Source: Lampris incognitus (Eukaryota > Chordata > Actinopteri > Lampriformes > Lampridae). From it: 64,000 nt of DNA. The stretch's first letter is position 1. Each line of letters starts with the position of its first letter. Location of the stretch: assembly GCF_029633865.1 (NCBI RefSeq), contig NC_079231.1, positions 29,043,216-29,107,215 on the forward strand, read 5' to 3'. Of the stretch, positions 41,501 to 51,440 are shown in pieces. The position numbers and the translations under genes were made by a program. The notes below the pieces were generated by a model. That model was not told the origin of the DNA and ran no database searches. It worked only from the letters and a program-made list of their open reading frames with translations.

Positions 41501-42584
41501 TAGTAACTTGCATAAGTCTCTGAAATGTAGCTGGACCATTACAAACACCAAAAGGCATTCTCACGTACTCATACAGACCAAACGGTGTAGTAAATGCAGT
41601 CTTAGTCCGATCTCTCTCATGCATAGCTACCTGGTGGTATCCGCTCGCCAGATCTATGGTCGAAAAGAACTTTGCCCCTCTCAGCGCATCAAAACTCTCA
41701 TCAATTCTCGGGAGCGGGAATGCATCACGTCTTGTCTTTGAGTTGAGTTTCCTGTAATCGACACATAGCCTCAGACTACCATCTGCCTTTCTCACTAGTA
41801 CTATGGGCGAAGCATAAGCACTAGAGCTTTCTTGAATGACCCCTTTTTTAAGCAGCTTGCCAATATGTTCCCTGACTTCACTGTACTGTGTGGGTGGGAT
41901 TCGTCTGTATGGCTGTGTTACAGGTATGTCATCTGTCAGATGGATCTCATGTTGTACTTTGTCAGTGTGGCCTAGATCTTCATCTTCTGTTGCAAACACA
42001 AAAGAGTACTTCTCCAGTAACAAAGTCAGCTGTGCTTGCTGTTCTGGGCTACCACAAAAATTGAGCTTGCCGAGAATTTCCTGCACATCTGTCGGTGTTT
42101 CGGGGTGTTCACTGATACTCACTTGTTCAGTGTCTGCTGAGATTCTCTGGAACTGTACCTCACAAAGCTCATCACTTTTCACACAGTCTACCTGAGTCAA
42201 AACCCCTAGCCTAGTCCGTGGCCCTAGCCAGATATCTTCATCAGACATGTTCATGACTCGGACTGGAAAAATGTGATTGCCCGATGAAACCAAAGTAGGC
42301 ACAACAACCAAACCTCCAGGAACGGGGACACCCACAGACTCCAGCAACAAAAAAGAACCATCCTCACTCACGGTCCTGAGTCCCCTAGCCATAACTGTAG
42401 CAGCAGATGAAGCAGGTATATGGACTACATCCTTACCAGCTACCCTAGCGAAAGAGAGTCTGTCTGTTGCATGTACTGCATGAAGATGATTAAAAGCCTC
42501 TCTCCAGTTTGAGTCAAACCTCTCCTGCAGTGTGGTGTCAAACTCAGTGTGTACTAGCTCTCTGCATTTTTTGACAATGTTCAT
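38598..42584 (-). CDS. Element E pol: RT, RNase H, integrase
   Basis: A 1328-codon uninterrupted frame. RT has LRLCVDYRKLN, TIDLASGYHQV, FGVCNGPATFQ and the LLVYLDDILVF catalytic box. RNase H has VETDASQHGLGAVL, MKLELLALKWAV and LTDNNPL. The integrase zinc domain is HNNMGHQG...CERCILTK, and the DDE core has D in AVDFTVLE, D in SDQGRNFES and E in NGQCERYNR. A long acidic, Pro-rich C-terminal tail (about residues 1130-1328) lacks a chromodomain. It lies in the same frame as the protease, separated by one TGA at 42642. It catalyses cDNA synthesis and integration. Confidence 0.88.
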   Translation of the reverse strand: MNIVKKCRELVHTEFDTTLQERFDSNWREAFNHLHAVHATDRLSFARVAGKDVVHIPASSAATVMARGLRTVSEDGSFLLLESVGVPVPGGLVVVPTLVSSGNHIFPVRVMNMSDEDIWLGPRTRLGVLTQVDCVKSDELCEVQFQRISADTEQVSISEHPETPTDVQEILGKLNFCGSPEQQAQLTLLLEKYSFVFATEDEDLGHTDKVQHEIHLTDDIPVTQPYRRIPPTQYSEVREHIGKLLKKGVIQESSSAYASPIVLVRKADGSLRLCVDYRKLNSKTRRDAFPLPRIDESFDALRGAKFFSTIDLASGYHQVAMHERDRTKTAFTTPFGLYEYVRMPFGVCNGPATFQRLMQVTMNDLIFQILLVYLDDILVFSETFEQHLERLETVFKRLADTGLKVKLQKCAFLQQSVKFLGHQVSAEGIGTDPSKVSAVKNWKVPTTAKELQSFLGFCSYYRRFIRGFSQIAGPLHDLVNKCSGVKKTGKVGHQFCNMWTPECDSSFEQLKEKLTSAPILGFADFTQPFVVETDASQHGLGAVLCQQQGDTRRVLAYASRRLRQAEKNDRNYSSMKLELLALKWAVAEKFRGYLLGSKFVVLTDNNPLCHLKTAKLGAIEQRWVAQLSVFDFEVKYRPGCSNAAADALSRQEFAGEPETDPDSDFDDCITVCNLIERGTVLDPGLVSRGLQCYKVRPIRAGESRSGETGTKQGNTPTLPGYTREELVGFQAGDPTLKEFRAFWDRGRRPCPRERAALSSQVKRLLKQWRCIQQREGLLYRVITDPRHGEVWQLLVPSCLRDQVLENVHNNMGHQGIECTVNLLRGRCFWVGLCEDVESWVKNCERCILTKMPQPKIHAPVQAFLASRPLEVVAVDFTVLEAASDGRENVLVVTDVFTKFTQAYATKDQKADTTAKVLLREWFMKYGVPERLHSDQGRNFESEIIAELCKLYGVKKTWTTPYRPQGNGQCERYNRTLHDLLRTLPPEKKKRWPEHLSEVVYAYNVTPHSTTGYSPYYLLFGVQPHLPVDALLGRECVSDRKQDWLSVHQERLRQAHERAREYSEQKAAERISLQNEKVYCPPVDIGQLVFLRHRPPGRHKIQDTWTSTVYKVVDIQGTTHTVEPFEGGPIKRVHRSELRPCVKPVPKPRTRTRLQTTTQPVAEDEPESPEADFVIVDEVIPRRLVQVPNLPLAAESVSLPVTAPTDESDGEGPEEGYSDMRNCGTETECVNDVHPNVSDSDLPIIENRDRPAPTEDAGGAGRRTYAPKPAIRKSKREMAGSHSNPFHLPKSACNAVSVSTDMVSKVLTSLGAALFEKALQGVFESVHVS

Positions 42585-42641
42585 CCCTATTAGACCTGGA
42601 ACAGAGGAAGAGTGTTCAGAATCTTTAACTATCAGAAAACC

Positions 42642-42965
42642 TCACTCTGGGATAGTCAGACCCATGGCTTCTACATCAAGCTCCACATAGCCCATATAGG
42701 GTATGTCTAATCCATTAGCTGCAGTGATCTTTAACCACTCAAATGCCGGGTGAATGTCTTCACCTTTCACTGACAGGTGTTCCCTGAAAAAACTCTCAGA
42801 AATTGTACTGACCTGGCTACCAGTGTCAAGTAAGCAGGACACTGTAACACCTCGTAGTTTCACCTCAACAGTTTTACATTCTCCGACTGCACGCTCTAAG
42901 ATCCTGCTTCTGTCTGGAGTCTCTTTTGGTGAGCCAGCTTCCTCCCCTCGAGTTGTGTGGCTCAT
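42642..42965 (-). pseudogene. Element E protease, cut by a stop codon
   Basis: The ATG at 42965 overlaps the gag stop as ATGA. A retropepsin segment SCLLDTGSQVST (DTG triad) and an A-ANGL...YMGYVELDV flap-like region follow. A TGA at 42644-42642 interrupts the frame, which then continues unchanged into pol. A C-to-T change of a CGA codon is the simplest explanation. Confidence 0.75.
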
Positions 42966-44113
42966 GACAACTGAGGGTGCGAGTTTTCCTGCACTACATA
43001 AGAACTAGGTGTTGCGTCCCCTTGACCCCCTCTGGCCTGTGAGCATTTTCTTGCAATGTGACCTATGCCTCTACACTTGAAACAGATAGGCTGACCATCT
43101 GGTGTGAACTTTGGCTGGGGTCTAGGTCGTGGCTTGGGCTCTAGGAATGTCTGTTGAGTGCTGCGCTTACTCAGTTCACCTACAGCAAAGGCTAGATCAG
43201 CGAGTGTTTTGCCTAACTCTGCTAGCTGTTTTTCTTGATGGGCTACTGCTCTCCGAACATCATTTAATGCAATACCTTGGTCATTGTTTGTTTTAATAAT
43301 AGAGCACTGGGTTTCCGGAACCTCTGATGTAACTTGGTTGCTCTTTATGACCCTGGGACGATGAGACCTGCTGTCCTCCATCTCCCACAGGAGGGCCTCG
43401 TTCCTCACATCTAGAAGACTGCTCTCTGGTTTGTCCCTAACCATTTTCTTGAGTTCACGCCTGAGTGCTGCTTCTCTTAAACCCTCAATAAACCGGTCTC
43501 TGAGCACAGTTTTCTCATTAGGTATTACATCTGTGGACTGTTTCACTACAGAGCTCAAAATCTGGGATAGTGCATGGGAGTAGTCACGGAGGTCTTCTCC
43601 ATCAGTTTGGTTACGGTTGTAAAAGGTCTGCAAAGGCTGTGTGGAACTGCGCTTTTCCCCAAATGCATTGCTCAGGTAAGAGTATAAATCACTGGGCCCC
43701 ACTGACTGACCCCTCATGCATAGTCGCACCTCTTCCAATGCAGGGCCATGCAATAGAGATAGTATATAGTCACATTGTTCTTCTGTTGTTTGCTCTCTGT
43801 ATCTTAAAACCCTTTCAACCTCTTCAATAAACTCTTCGACAGATCTCCTGTCTGTACCACACTCCCCACTAAATGCTTGGATCTGGCGTTCTCTTGAAAC
43901 GTAGATGTATGAACGTGTGGGTGCACTGTTATCACTTGCTCTCTGAGCCCTTGCTTCACCATTTAACCTGGTGAGCTCATCTCGCAGTCTGGCAAGCTCT
44001 TGCATGGTGGTCTGCATTTCTTTTGTAGCACCTTCACCTATACCCATTATGCCACCTGAGGTGTGGCCATTATCATTACGTGAACTCCCTTCATCACCAG
44101 AATCCCTAGACAT
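42962..44113 (-). CDS. Element E Gag
   Basis: 383 codons, intact. It has an acidic N-terminus with a short coiled coil (about residues 32-55), then a capsid domain (IQAFSGECGTDRRSVEEFIE, then LHGPALEEVRLCM, RDRFIEGLREAALRREL). A second coiled-coil stretch lies at about residues 290-325, followed by one CCHC knuckle (CFKCRGIGHIARKC). It ends TCATGA with the pol ATG overlapping by four bases, so pol needs reinitiation or a frameshift. Confidence 0.85.
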   Translation of the reverse strand: MSRDSGDEGSSRNDNGHTSGGIMGIGEGATKEMQTTMQELARLRDELTRLNGEARAQRASDNSAPTRSYIYVSRERQIQAFSGECGTDRRSVEEFIEEVERVLRYREQTTEEQCDYILSLLHGPALEEVRLCMRGQSVGPSDLYSYLSNAFGEKRSSTQPLQTFYNRNQTDGEDLRDYSHALSQILSSVVKQSTDVIPNEKTVLRDRFIEGLREAALRRELKKMVRDKPESSLLDVRNEALLWEMEDSRSHRPRVIKSNQVTSEVPETQCSIIKTNNDQGIALNDVRRAVAHQEKQLAELGKTLADLAFAVGELSKRSTQQTFLEPKPRPRPQPKFTPDGQPICFKCRGIGHIARKCSQARGGQGDATPSSYVVQENSHPQLS

Positions 44114-44468
44114 AATGATATATTAATCTTTACTCAGTCCAGTATAAATGAGGATATTTAGTTCAAAACCTGGTTCAAGGATACTACAAGGACAGTCTTT
44201 AACTTGGAGCCTTGCTGGATCTTGGTCTTTGTAGCTGAAGTTAGCGCTGGAGTCCTCTACGCTGGTACGGCTGAGTCGTGTGAAACAGGAAGCACCAGAA
44301 CCTCTTAGATGCCCTCACGTCGTCTCTCGCTGGTCACCACCTCCACAGCAGGATGGCTTCAGACTCAACACCAACGGACGTCACCAGCAATCTTCGCCAC
44401 TGCCGTATTTTTTTTTTAAGTAAAAATAAGCCACTCTGTTGCCAATTTAAAAAAAATGTTTTAGCTAC

Positions 44469-44486
44469 ACCCCACTCCTGGTACCA
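44469..44486 (-). promoter_or_regulatory. Element E primer binding site, tRNA-Leu(UAA)
   Basis: The + strand reads ACCCCACTCCTGGTACCA, identical to the 3' end of vertebrate tRNA-Leu(UAA) including CCA. It lies six bases inside the 5' LTR. Confidence 0.88.
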
Positions 44487-44492
44487 AAATTA

Positions 44493-45365
44493 TGTAGCCC
44501 GTGGAATTAGATACCACACAGGACACAATTACTTCCGGGGTTCTTGTAGCTTTAATTTTATTGTTTGAACCTTCGAATGCAGATCGTTTTATCGAGTGCA
44601 TACATTCCCGTGTCTTTCGAGCAAACAGCTCATAAATGTTCACAGATGTGGCAAGTTTAACAGAAAAGATTTTAAAAAGGGAAATAATAAATACAAAATA
44701 CGGTGCAAAATACGGCAGTGGACTATGTACGTTAAACAGGGTTTAACAAAGACATGTGGAACTTCCTGAAGATCGCTCAACTTCTCACTCTGTCAGTTAC
44801 CTTTAAACAGAATTAAAATGTATATAAAACCTTTACATCCCAAATACAATGGCATGGTGTGGCTTTATTCACGCCAACATTACCTTGTCATGCCTGCAAT
44901 GGCGAACAGCGGTCGACGGCTCGCGCCCAAAATCACCGAACATCAACTCCAGTAGCGTCTAAATCAAACCATCTTGTCAAATTACCGACATACAATATTG
45001 TTTGGAATAATGTTACAGGTATATTTCACAAGATATTTACCCTTACTTACTACGGAGTCAGAGCCTCGTCACACCGCAATCTTCAGGCGCTCCACACAAG
45101 AAAAAAAGAAAGAATACCCAAGATGCACTTGGATAACTTGCACGGAGTTACAATAAAAGTCCGCCACTGCCACTTACTGGTCAAAACATGCAATGACAAC
45201 CAAAACTATAAAAATACACTCACAATCTGCCTCACAATTTAAATACATCAAATGACATTTTACATGGCTTGACAGTGTAACAATTACATATATTAACAGT
45301 TAAACTATACTAAATTTAAGTGGAAAATCATTTAACATATTTAACAGATTTACCACCCGGCTACA
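44493..45365 (-). repeat. Element E 5' LTR
   Basis: 873 bp partner of 37690-38562. Differences seen: two near 44777, one near 44821, one near 45137. Confidence 0.92.
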
Positions 45366-45586
45366 CCTAGATCAGATTATTATTGTGTGAAAAAAGCGAC
45401 CAGATAGGCTAATATAGAAACGAAAAATATAGCCGTCTGGCCGACTACAAGTAGCACACAGACATCAAACTCAAGAACAGGGCACCTACCCCAGCAAAAT
45501 TACACATTAGTGAACGGCATCAGACGTCAGTCCAGGTCCACAAACGAAGGTCAGTGGCAGCTAGTAGCGGAGATTAGCCGCCAAGA

Positions 45587-46465
45587 TCAGGCTGGACCCA
45601 GGGCAAAGACGTGACGCTCCCCGGGTTTGGGGAACAGGACCAGACCGGCGCTGAAGTTGTAGTGGTATCTGAAGGAGGGGTGGTCCTGTCGCAGCCTCCT
45701 CCGAACCTCATCGAACTTGGCCCGTTTCTGCGCGTGGACGGTAGAAAGATCCGGAAAGATGTGAATCCGTGCGTCCTTGTATTTAAGAACACCCATCTTC
45801 CGCGCCTTCTCCAGAATATCCTCCTTCTCCCTGAAGGTCTGCAGGCAGAGCAGGTAGTGCCTGGCCGCGGGACGGTTCCCTTCTTCCCCGCTCCGCACGC
45901 GTCCCACACGATGAGCTCTCTCAACTCTGGGCAGAGTGGTCAGGTTCAGCATGTCTTTCAGGAACCTCGCAGCAAACTCGTGCTGTGGAGGCGACTCAGA
46001 ACTCTCCGGCAGGCCAATGATTCTCAGATTATTCCTCCTAGACCTCGATTCAAGATCAGCACAGCGTTCGGTCAGATATTCCACCTGAAGTTCCAATTTA
46101 CCGATTTTTCCATCTCTGGTATCACCCTTGTTCTGGAGCTCGAACACGTCCGCTCGGTTCAACTCGACAGACTCCTCGCATTTCGTAATGGCGGATTCCA
46201 GCGCACGCGTCTTCTCAGAGAGGCACTTGTCCATCTGATCAAACTTGGCTAGAATCGGGTCAATGTGCCCCTTGATCTTCTCGTCAAACGTGTCTCTGAA
46301 TTCTCTGACCATGTTCTGTACCTCCTCCATCATTTTGGCCAGCGGCTCAATCTGTTTCTGCTCTTCTCTCGACGAGCGGCCCGTCTTCCCTCTGGGAAGA
46401 GACTTGTTGCTAGCAGGTGCCTGGCTGGACCTGCTAGCATCGGAATTTTCATCCCCAGACGACAT
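45587..46465 (-). CDS. L1 ORF1 protein (RNA-binding chaperone)
   Basis: The start is taken at the ATG at 46465 (MSSGDENS); the longer frame opens only with GTG. The 292-residue protein has a Ser/Lys-rich N-terminus, a coiled coil (about residues 45-165, heptad-rich with EEVQNMVREFRDTF and LELQVEYLTERCADLE), an RRM-like domain starting SRRNNLRIIGLPE, and a C-terminal domain with ERAHRVG and KYKDARIHIFPDLS. This is the L1 ORF1p (transposase 22) layout: a trimeric RNA chaperone that coats L1 RNA. It is intact, unlike ORF2, and is separated from ORF2 by insertions D and E. Confidence 0.88.
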   Translation of the reverse strand: MSSGDENSDASRSSQAPASNKSLPRGKTGRSSREEQKQIEPLAKMMEEVQNMVREFRDTFDEKIKGHIDPILAKFDQMDKCLSEKTRALESAITKCEESVELNRADVFELQNKGDTRDGKIGKLELQVEYLTERCADLESRSRRNNLRIIGLPESSESPPQHEFAARFLKDMLNLTTLPRVERAHRVGRVRSGEEGNRPAARHYLLCLQTFREKEDILEKARKMGVLKYKDARIHIFPDLSTVHAQKRAKFDEVRRRLRQDHPSFRYHYNFSAGLVLFPKPGERHVFALGPA

Positions 46466-46635
46466 TCTTCGGCCAAAAAAATCTAACAAAAAGTCAAAAT
46501 ACACTGCGATAACGTGAACTTGAATACGAATGTCAAGAATACAGGATTTTGCTCGATAGAAATATGAAATAAAGTCACGGGCCTCCGGAGCTCACAGCAA
46601 ACGTGGCATTCCGCTCGCTGGCCAAACCGGAAACC

Positions 46636-46647
46636 CCAAAGGAAATG
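46636..46647 (+). repeat. Right target-site duplication of the L1
   Basis: CCAAAGGAAATG, identical to 11373-11384; the following TT is also shared. Confidence 0.85.
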
Positions 46648-46699
46648 TTGAGTGGAGTCAATGCGGCAGGGAAAAAACATTTGCTCAGTTTGAAAGTGA

Positions 46700-47373
46700 A
46701 AAAGACAGCGTGCATGAAAGTGGGTGAATCAGATATTGCATCTCAATAGATGGACCAGATGTAGAACACCTAGAGAGCTCCACATACTTGGGTTGAGTTA
46801 AGAAAAAATGACAGTGATCGTACAGATGACATAAAAATCAAAATCACCCTCACAAAGAAAAGAATGATAGAGATGGTACCAGTATGGAGAAATAAGGGAA
46901 TAAGAAAAGAAGTGAAAGTCAATCTACTCAAAGCACTCATCTGGTCAGTGTTGTCATACAGAACTGAAAGTTTGACATTGAAGACAACGATCGTAAACAG
47001 GGTTGAGGCTGCAGAGATGTGGCTTTATCGTAGGATGCTTCCAATAAGTTGGACAGAGATACGAACGAATGTGAGCATCCTTAATGAATTAGGAACAAAA
47101 ATAAGACTAATGGCACATATAATGAAAAGAAAGTTAACATTCTTTGGGCATACCTGTCGTCCAGATGGAAGTAAATTAACCAAGACAGCGGTTTTGGGAA
47201 CTATGCCAGCAAAGTGCAAGAGAGGCCGACCAGAAGGGCAGTATCATGATGACGTCAGAGAATGGCTTCGTCTGAAAATATTGGAGGCAACTAGATCAGC
47301 TCAGGGCAGAGAGAACTGGAGGAGACTTGTTTGGCAAGCATGTCATCCTGATGGTGCTGGCAACCCTCGCTAA
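46700..47373 (+). pseudogene. RTE-type LINE, RT C-terminal fragment
   Basis: The best part (46864-47373) encodes a segment typical of the end of RTE-clade RTs: ALIWSVLSYRTESLTL, then VEAAEMWLYRRML, GHTCRPDGSKLT, KCKRGRPEGQYHDDVREWL and a W-rich end. Upstream, an SSTYLG piece is in another frame. It ends with a GAA microsatellite (47385-47443), as RTE tails often do. Confidence 0.7.
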
Positions 47374-47384
47374 CGAGGAGGCCC

Positions 47385-47443
47385 TGAAGAAGAAGAAGAA
47401 GAAGAAGAAGAAGAAGAAGAAGAAGAAGAAGAAGAAGAAGAAG
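47385..47443. repeat. (GAA)n microsatellite at the LINE 3' end
   Basis: About 19 GAA/AAG units, directly continuing the LINE tail. Confidence 0.95.
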
Positions 47444-48600
47444 AACGACCATGACCAACAGCATGAAATAGTAATGTATCATAGCCAGGAATGAGTATAC
47501 TGTTAAGTGCAATTAGTGTAAGTGTGCAATATTTACATCATCAGTACTGCTGCACATAATAGGGACTTCACATGACACGTTAGCTGGACAAGGCTGCAAG
47601 TCAGTTTCACGGTCATGCTTAGGGCCAGCTAATGTTTAACTGAGGTCTGCAAAACGTTACATGATACACCAGCACCTGGCACTCAATTCCAACGAAGCAG
47701 AAGTAACTGGAAAAGTTAACCTATTTAATAATTGATTTATCTGCAGATTTTACATGGAGGTCTTTGTTTGCTGAAATCTGATTGGCTGAGGAGAAAGCTT
47801 AGCAGGTTGTGTGTGGGTCATACAACACTGGACAATGAAGATTTTGCTTCCTGAACACTTGCGTGTATTTCATGGATTCTGATGGCTGACGGGGTTAAAA
47901 TCAGGGTACATTTGAGAAAGTCTGAGTTTTGTCCAGTGACCGCGGGGTATAATTGTATATTGGGTTAGACCATGTTTGGCACATATAGATGAAGAGTGGA
48001 CCCAGAGAAGTCATTGTTAATTTCTTGGCCTACATCCTGCTGCCAAGATGTTTTGACAGGGAACAATGTGGAGCTCTGAAGAGAGAAGATCCTCTCATGA
48101 GACGATCCCCTGCTGACGTAGGGGGTGGTGATAAAGCATCAGTGGAGGGGCTTGTGGGCTGAGAGGGAAACTGTCTATCATAATCTCTAATTATTTTTTT
48201 CAGGAAGCAAAACGTTTGTACAATGTACTTTGTCCTATCAAGTGGTTCTCAACGGGGAGCCAAAGCCCACTAGAGGGCCTCGGAGACCTCCGAGGACTGA
48301 ACTGAAAGAAAATAATTGAAGAATAACAACATAATGATTAAATTGTCAAACATCAATCAATAGTATTAGACTGAACAAAACTATGTATAAGTTCATACCT
48401 GTGTACAATAACACTTTTTAGACAACATGTTGCCTGATGGATCCATCACAGTCTTCCTCTGATGAAGAAATAGCAACATTACATGACTTGCAGACCTCTT
48501 CATCCCGTCCACACTTTTCACTGCAGCACAAAAACTTTTTTTAATTCATCTACCGAAATAAATGTCAGCTGATCCAGAGCAACCAAAGACTCAAACTACA
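47444..48600. other. Intergenic stretch, nothing recognised
   Basis: No open frame with protein-like composition, splice pair or known repeat was seen. It may include upstream sequence of the TRIM gene. Confidence 0.5.
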
Positions 48601-48615
48601 TAGTTTTATGTTTCC

Positions 48616-48763
48616 TCTTTAAAGTAGTAAAGCTGCTTGAGAGGGCAGCTTTACTACTTTAAAGCTGCATGAGAGGACAGCTTTATTACTTTAAAGTAGT
48701 AAAGCTGAATGAGAGGGCAGCTTTACTACTTTTAAGTAGTAAATCTGCATGAGAGGGCAGCTT
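48616..48763. repeat. Palindromic tandem repeat, period about 50 bp
   Basis: AAAGTAGTAAAGCTGC (48621-48636) is the exact inverted complement of 48645-48660 around an 8-base loop. The stem-loop unit recurs with small changes to 48763. Confidence 0.85.
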
Positions 48764-49494
48764 TTGTTATGAAGAATATCTGCATTGACAAATTGTGTAT
48801 CTTAGAAATCACGTTTACTTATTCCTGCTTCAGAAATGCTCGTGCTTATATGTGACTGTAATGTAGGCACTCACAAAAGCATTTATCTGAATGGACATGA
48901 AGGCTGTTTTATGAATTGCTGATTAATTTTATGCTGAGTGAGAAAAAAAACAACAACGTAGGCAGTGTAATAGCTGTAGGTACCAATATGTTTTCTGTTC
49001 ATAAACAAATCTTTGAAAACAAGCATTTTTATCATCATTACAGCAAAGGTTCCAAAGGGAAAATACCCTGGCCTGTGTGTGTGTGTGTGTGTTGGGAGTG
49101 GGGGCTTGGGGGACTATTCTCTTGAGCGCTTGGGGACCTTAGAGGGAAAAAAAGTGAAAACCAAGCGATGGTCCTGCCACATGGTGTAGATGAAAGTTTG
49201 GCTGCTTGTGTTAAGCTGTGCGGTGTTACTTGTCTGGTGAGCAGCATTTTTTTAACAGGTTTTCCTGCTAAACCTGCTTGCTGGCTCTGGCCCTGCCCAT
49301 CCTATTCTCCTTCCTTCTCTGGTTGCAGAGAAAAGGCTCTTTCCTCTGCTATCGTGAAGGTCTACTTGTTCTCACCTGTCACTTTTTAAACTGCTTCATA
49401 TCTCTTAATAGTTGGTAGCTATAGCTGCCTCTCCTTGTATCTCTGGAGCAATCCACCTGCTTTTAATCCTCTTTGCCTTTCACGCAGCAGCAGT

Positions 49495-50127
49495 ATGAGT
49501 GGTAAGCTTTGGACAGAGGAGCAGTTCAACTGCCCCGTGTGTCTTGACCTTCCCAATGACCCGGCAACAATCCCCTGTGGACACAGCTATTGCATGGCTT
49601 GCATCAAGGACTACTGGAGCAAGGATGAATCCAAAGGGGTCTACAGCTGCCCGCAGTGCCGGCAGACCTTCTGTCCCAAGCCTTCCTTATCCCGGAACAC
49701 AATGCTGGCTGAAGCTGTGGAGCAGCTCCGGAAAGGAGCTCTCAAATTGGACTTGCGTGACTCCGTTCGAAGTACCTCCAGTACAGCCCCCTCATCTCGA
49801 TCGAAGGGTTCGAGGCAGCCGCTCTCCTCGGTAGTGCCGTGCAACATGTGCCATGGAAAGCAGAGGGTGGCAGTTAAGAGCTGCCTGGTGTGTATGAGCT
49901 CCTACTGTGAAGCCCACCTGAAACCCCACCAAACCCAGCCGGCCCTGAAGCAGCATGAGCTTATAGTGCCCACGGGCCAGCTAGCTCAGAAGATCTGCAC
50001 CCAGCACAAGTATCTGCATGAGTTCTACTGCCGGCAGTGTAAGATATTTGTCTGTTGGCTCTGCACCAGCAACGAGCACAAAGGCCACGAGAGTGTCTCC
50101 ACCAAGGCTGAGCGCATAGAGAAGCAG
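49495..50127 (+). CDS. TRIM-family E3 ubiquitin ligase, exon with RING and B-boxes
   Basis: The ATG at 49495 follows a splice acceptor (CACGCAG, 49481-49487). 211 codons end at CAG/GTAAGG. The RING finger is C3HC4 with C13, C16, C28, H30, C33, C36, C52 and C55. A B-box 1-like motif (CNMC...CLVC...CEAHL, about residues 118-150) and B-box 2 (CTQHKYLHEFYC...CWLCTSNEHKGH, about 168-198) follow. RING recruits E2 enzymes; B-boxes and coiled coil drive assembly. The layout (RING, two B-boxes, then 96- and 234-bp exons) is that of TRIM25/TRIM16/finTRIM-type class IV genes; I judge it TRIM25-like but cannot name an orthologue. In-frame reading beyond 50127 is intron. Confidence 0.88.
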
Positions 50128-51267
50128 GTAAGGCAGCGCTGGACTACTGCACAAGCCTGCCTAGGGGCCCTAAAGATGAGGTGGTCCATAAGGGCTCCCC
50201 GCTTAACATGTCGATGTTTGAATTGTGCAGCAGTTCCTCAAGTCAGTTCTTTATATTTAATTTATTACTCAGCTATGTTACTGATGAGTTCCTCCTGTGT
50301 GCATTATTTCGCTCCACTTTCATTGACTGATGACAAACTTGGAATCTAAATTGATCAGTATTCAGAGACACCTAATAAGCAAAAACAAAAGATGTATAAT
50401 CTGACCAAGAGCACCGGGAGTAGTCTCTTTTGACTCACTATTGATCCTGGTTGGTCAGTTAAAGCCTTTGCGGTCGGTTATTTACATTCGTTATTTCAGA
50501 ATAGCAGACTTTTGTGAAGCTGCAGCCTCATCATCATTCCTGTTCTGTCCCAAATGAGTGCTTAAAGAAGCCTTTGTAGGCTAATGTTTGCAAGCAAGCT
50601 AAAAAGAAAGAAATCTGGTCAAAGTAGCTTTCATTGATTATTTTCTGTCAGTTTATTGACTTCTTTCGTAAGTTAAAGCCATGTGATAAGCTGAATAACC
50701 CAGTCAGGTGGTCTTCTGTTGAAATGGACTGACCTTGGTGGAGGTGAGGAACTTCACCTCAGAGTGGATTATGCCTTTCATGTAATAATGTGTACCATGT
50801 ACATCAAGGCCCTTCATTCTGTTGTCTCACCATGGACTGGGTAAAGTTTAGGTAACCAGAGGGTGATAGCCTTGAGTAATAGTGAAGCACTAGTTGAGGA
50901 GGTCTGTATACTGCATGGGGGTACCTGTATATACCATCCTATATACCATCCTATAGCGGTCATGTGTATGTACCATCCTGTAGTGGTCAGTGGAAGTTGG
51001 GCTGACGTGGGCATATTCTGTTGTGCTGAGTGGCACGTACTCTTAGATATGTCTCAGTGAGATATACCCTGTATATTTGTATTACATTCAACTAAACTAC
51101 AACCCCAACATGTATTTGTCCCAGACAGAACCTCAAACTCCCAGGATTCCCTCCGAAAACTATGCATCTCGCTGCTAGCCTAAACCCCACCTACAAACAC
51201 ACGCAAGAAATACACACACAAGTTCACTTCTATCATCAATTAGCCAATGGATACAGGAAGGAAACCC

Positions 51268-51270
<3 letters not shown>

Positions 51271-51354
<84 letters not shown>
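51271..51354. repeat. (CA)n microsatellite
   Basis: Uninterrupted run, 42 units. Confidence 0.97.
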
Positions 51355-51357
<3 letters not shown>

Positions 51358-51440
51358 GACACTGAGAGCTGATGGTCTATTGTTTCGCCATTAATATGAA
51401 CCTGTCTCCCTTCCTGCTTGCTTTTGTTCCCACTTGTGGC

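Larger units (their letters stand above)
37690..45365 (-). mobile_element. Young Gypsy element E with 873-bp LTRs
   Basis: The LTRs 37690-38562 and 44493-45365 are equal in length and differ at about four positions by eye. The duplication CCTA is at 37686-37689 and 45366-45369. A perfect 18-base tRNA-Leu(UAA) primer site, intact gag, and a protease-pol frame with a single stop make this the best preserved LTR element here besides C. No env and no chromodomain were seen. Confidence 0.9.
11385..46635 (-). mobile_element. Full-length L1/Tx1-type LINE, split by three Gypsy insertions
   Basis: A 12-bp target duplication flanks this interval, with a poly(A) at the 11385 end and a GGGG-starting 5' end at 46635. 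L1 pieces are 46635-45366, 37689-37579, 33278-32221 and 15181-11385, about 6.2 kb in total. Each gap is filled exactly by an LTR element with its own short duplication. ORF1 encodes the RNA-binding chaperone and ORF2 the endonuclease/reverse transcriptase. ORF2 has at least two frameshifts and one stop, so the copy is inactive. The long inter-ORF spacer (about 1.3 kb) contains a partial tandem duplication. Confidence 0.85.
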
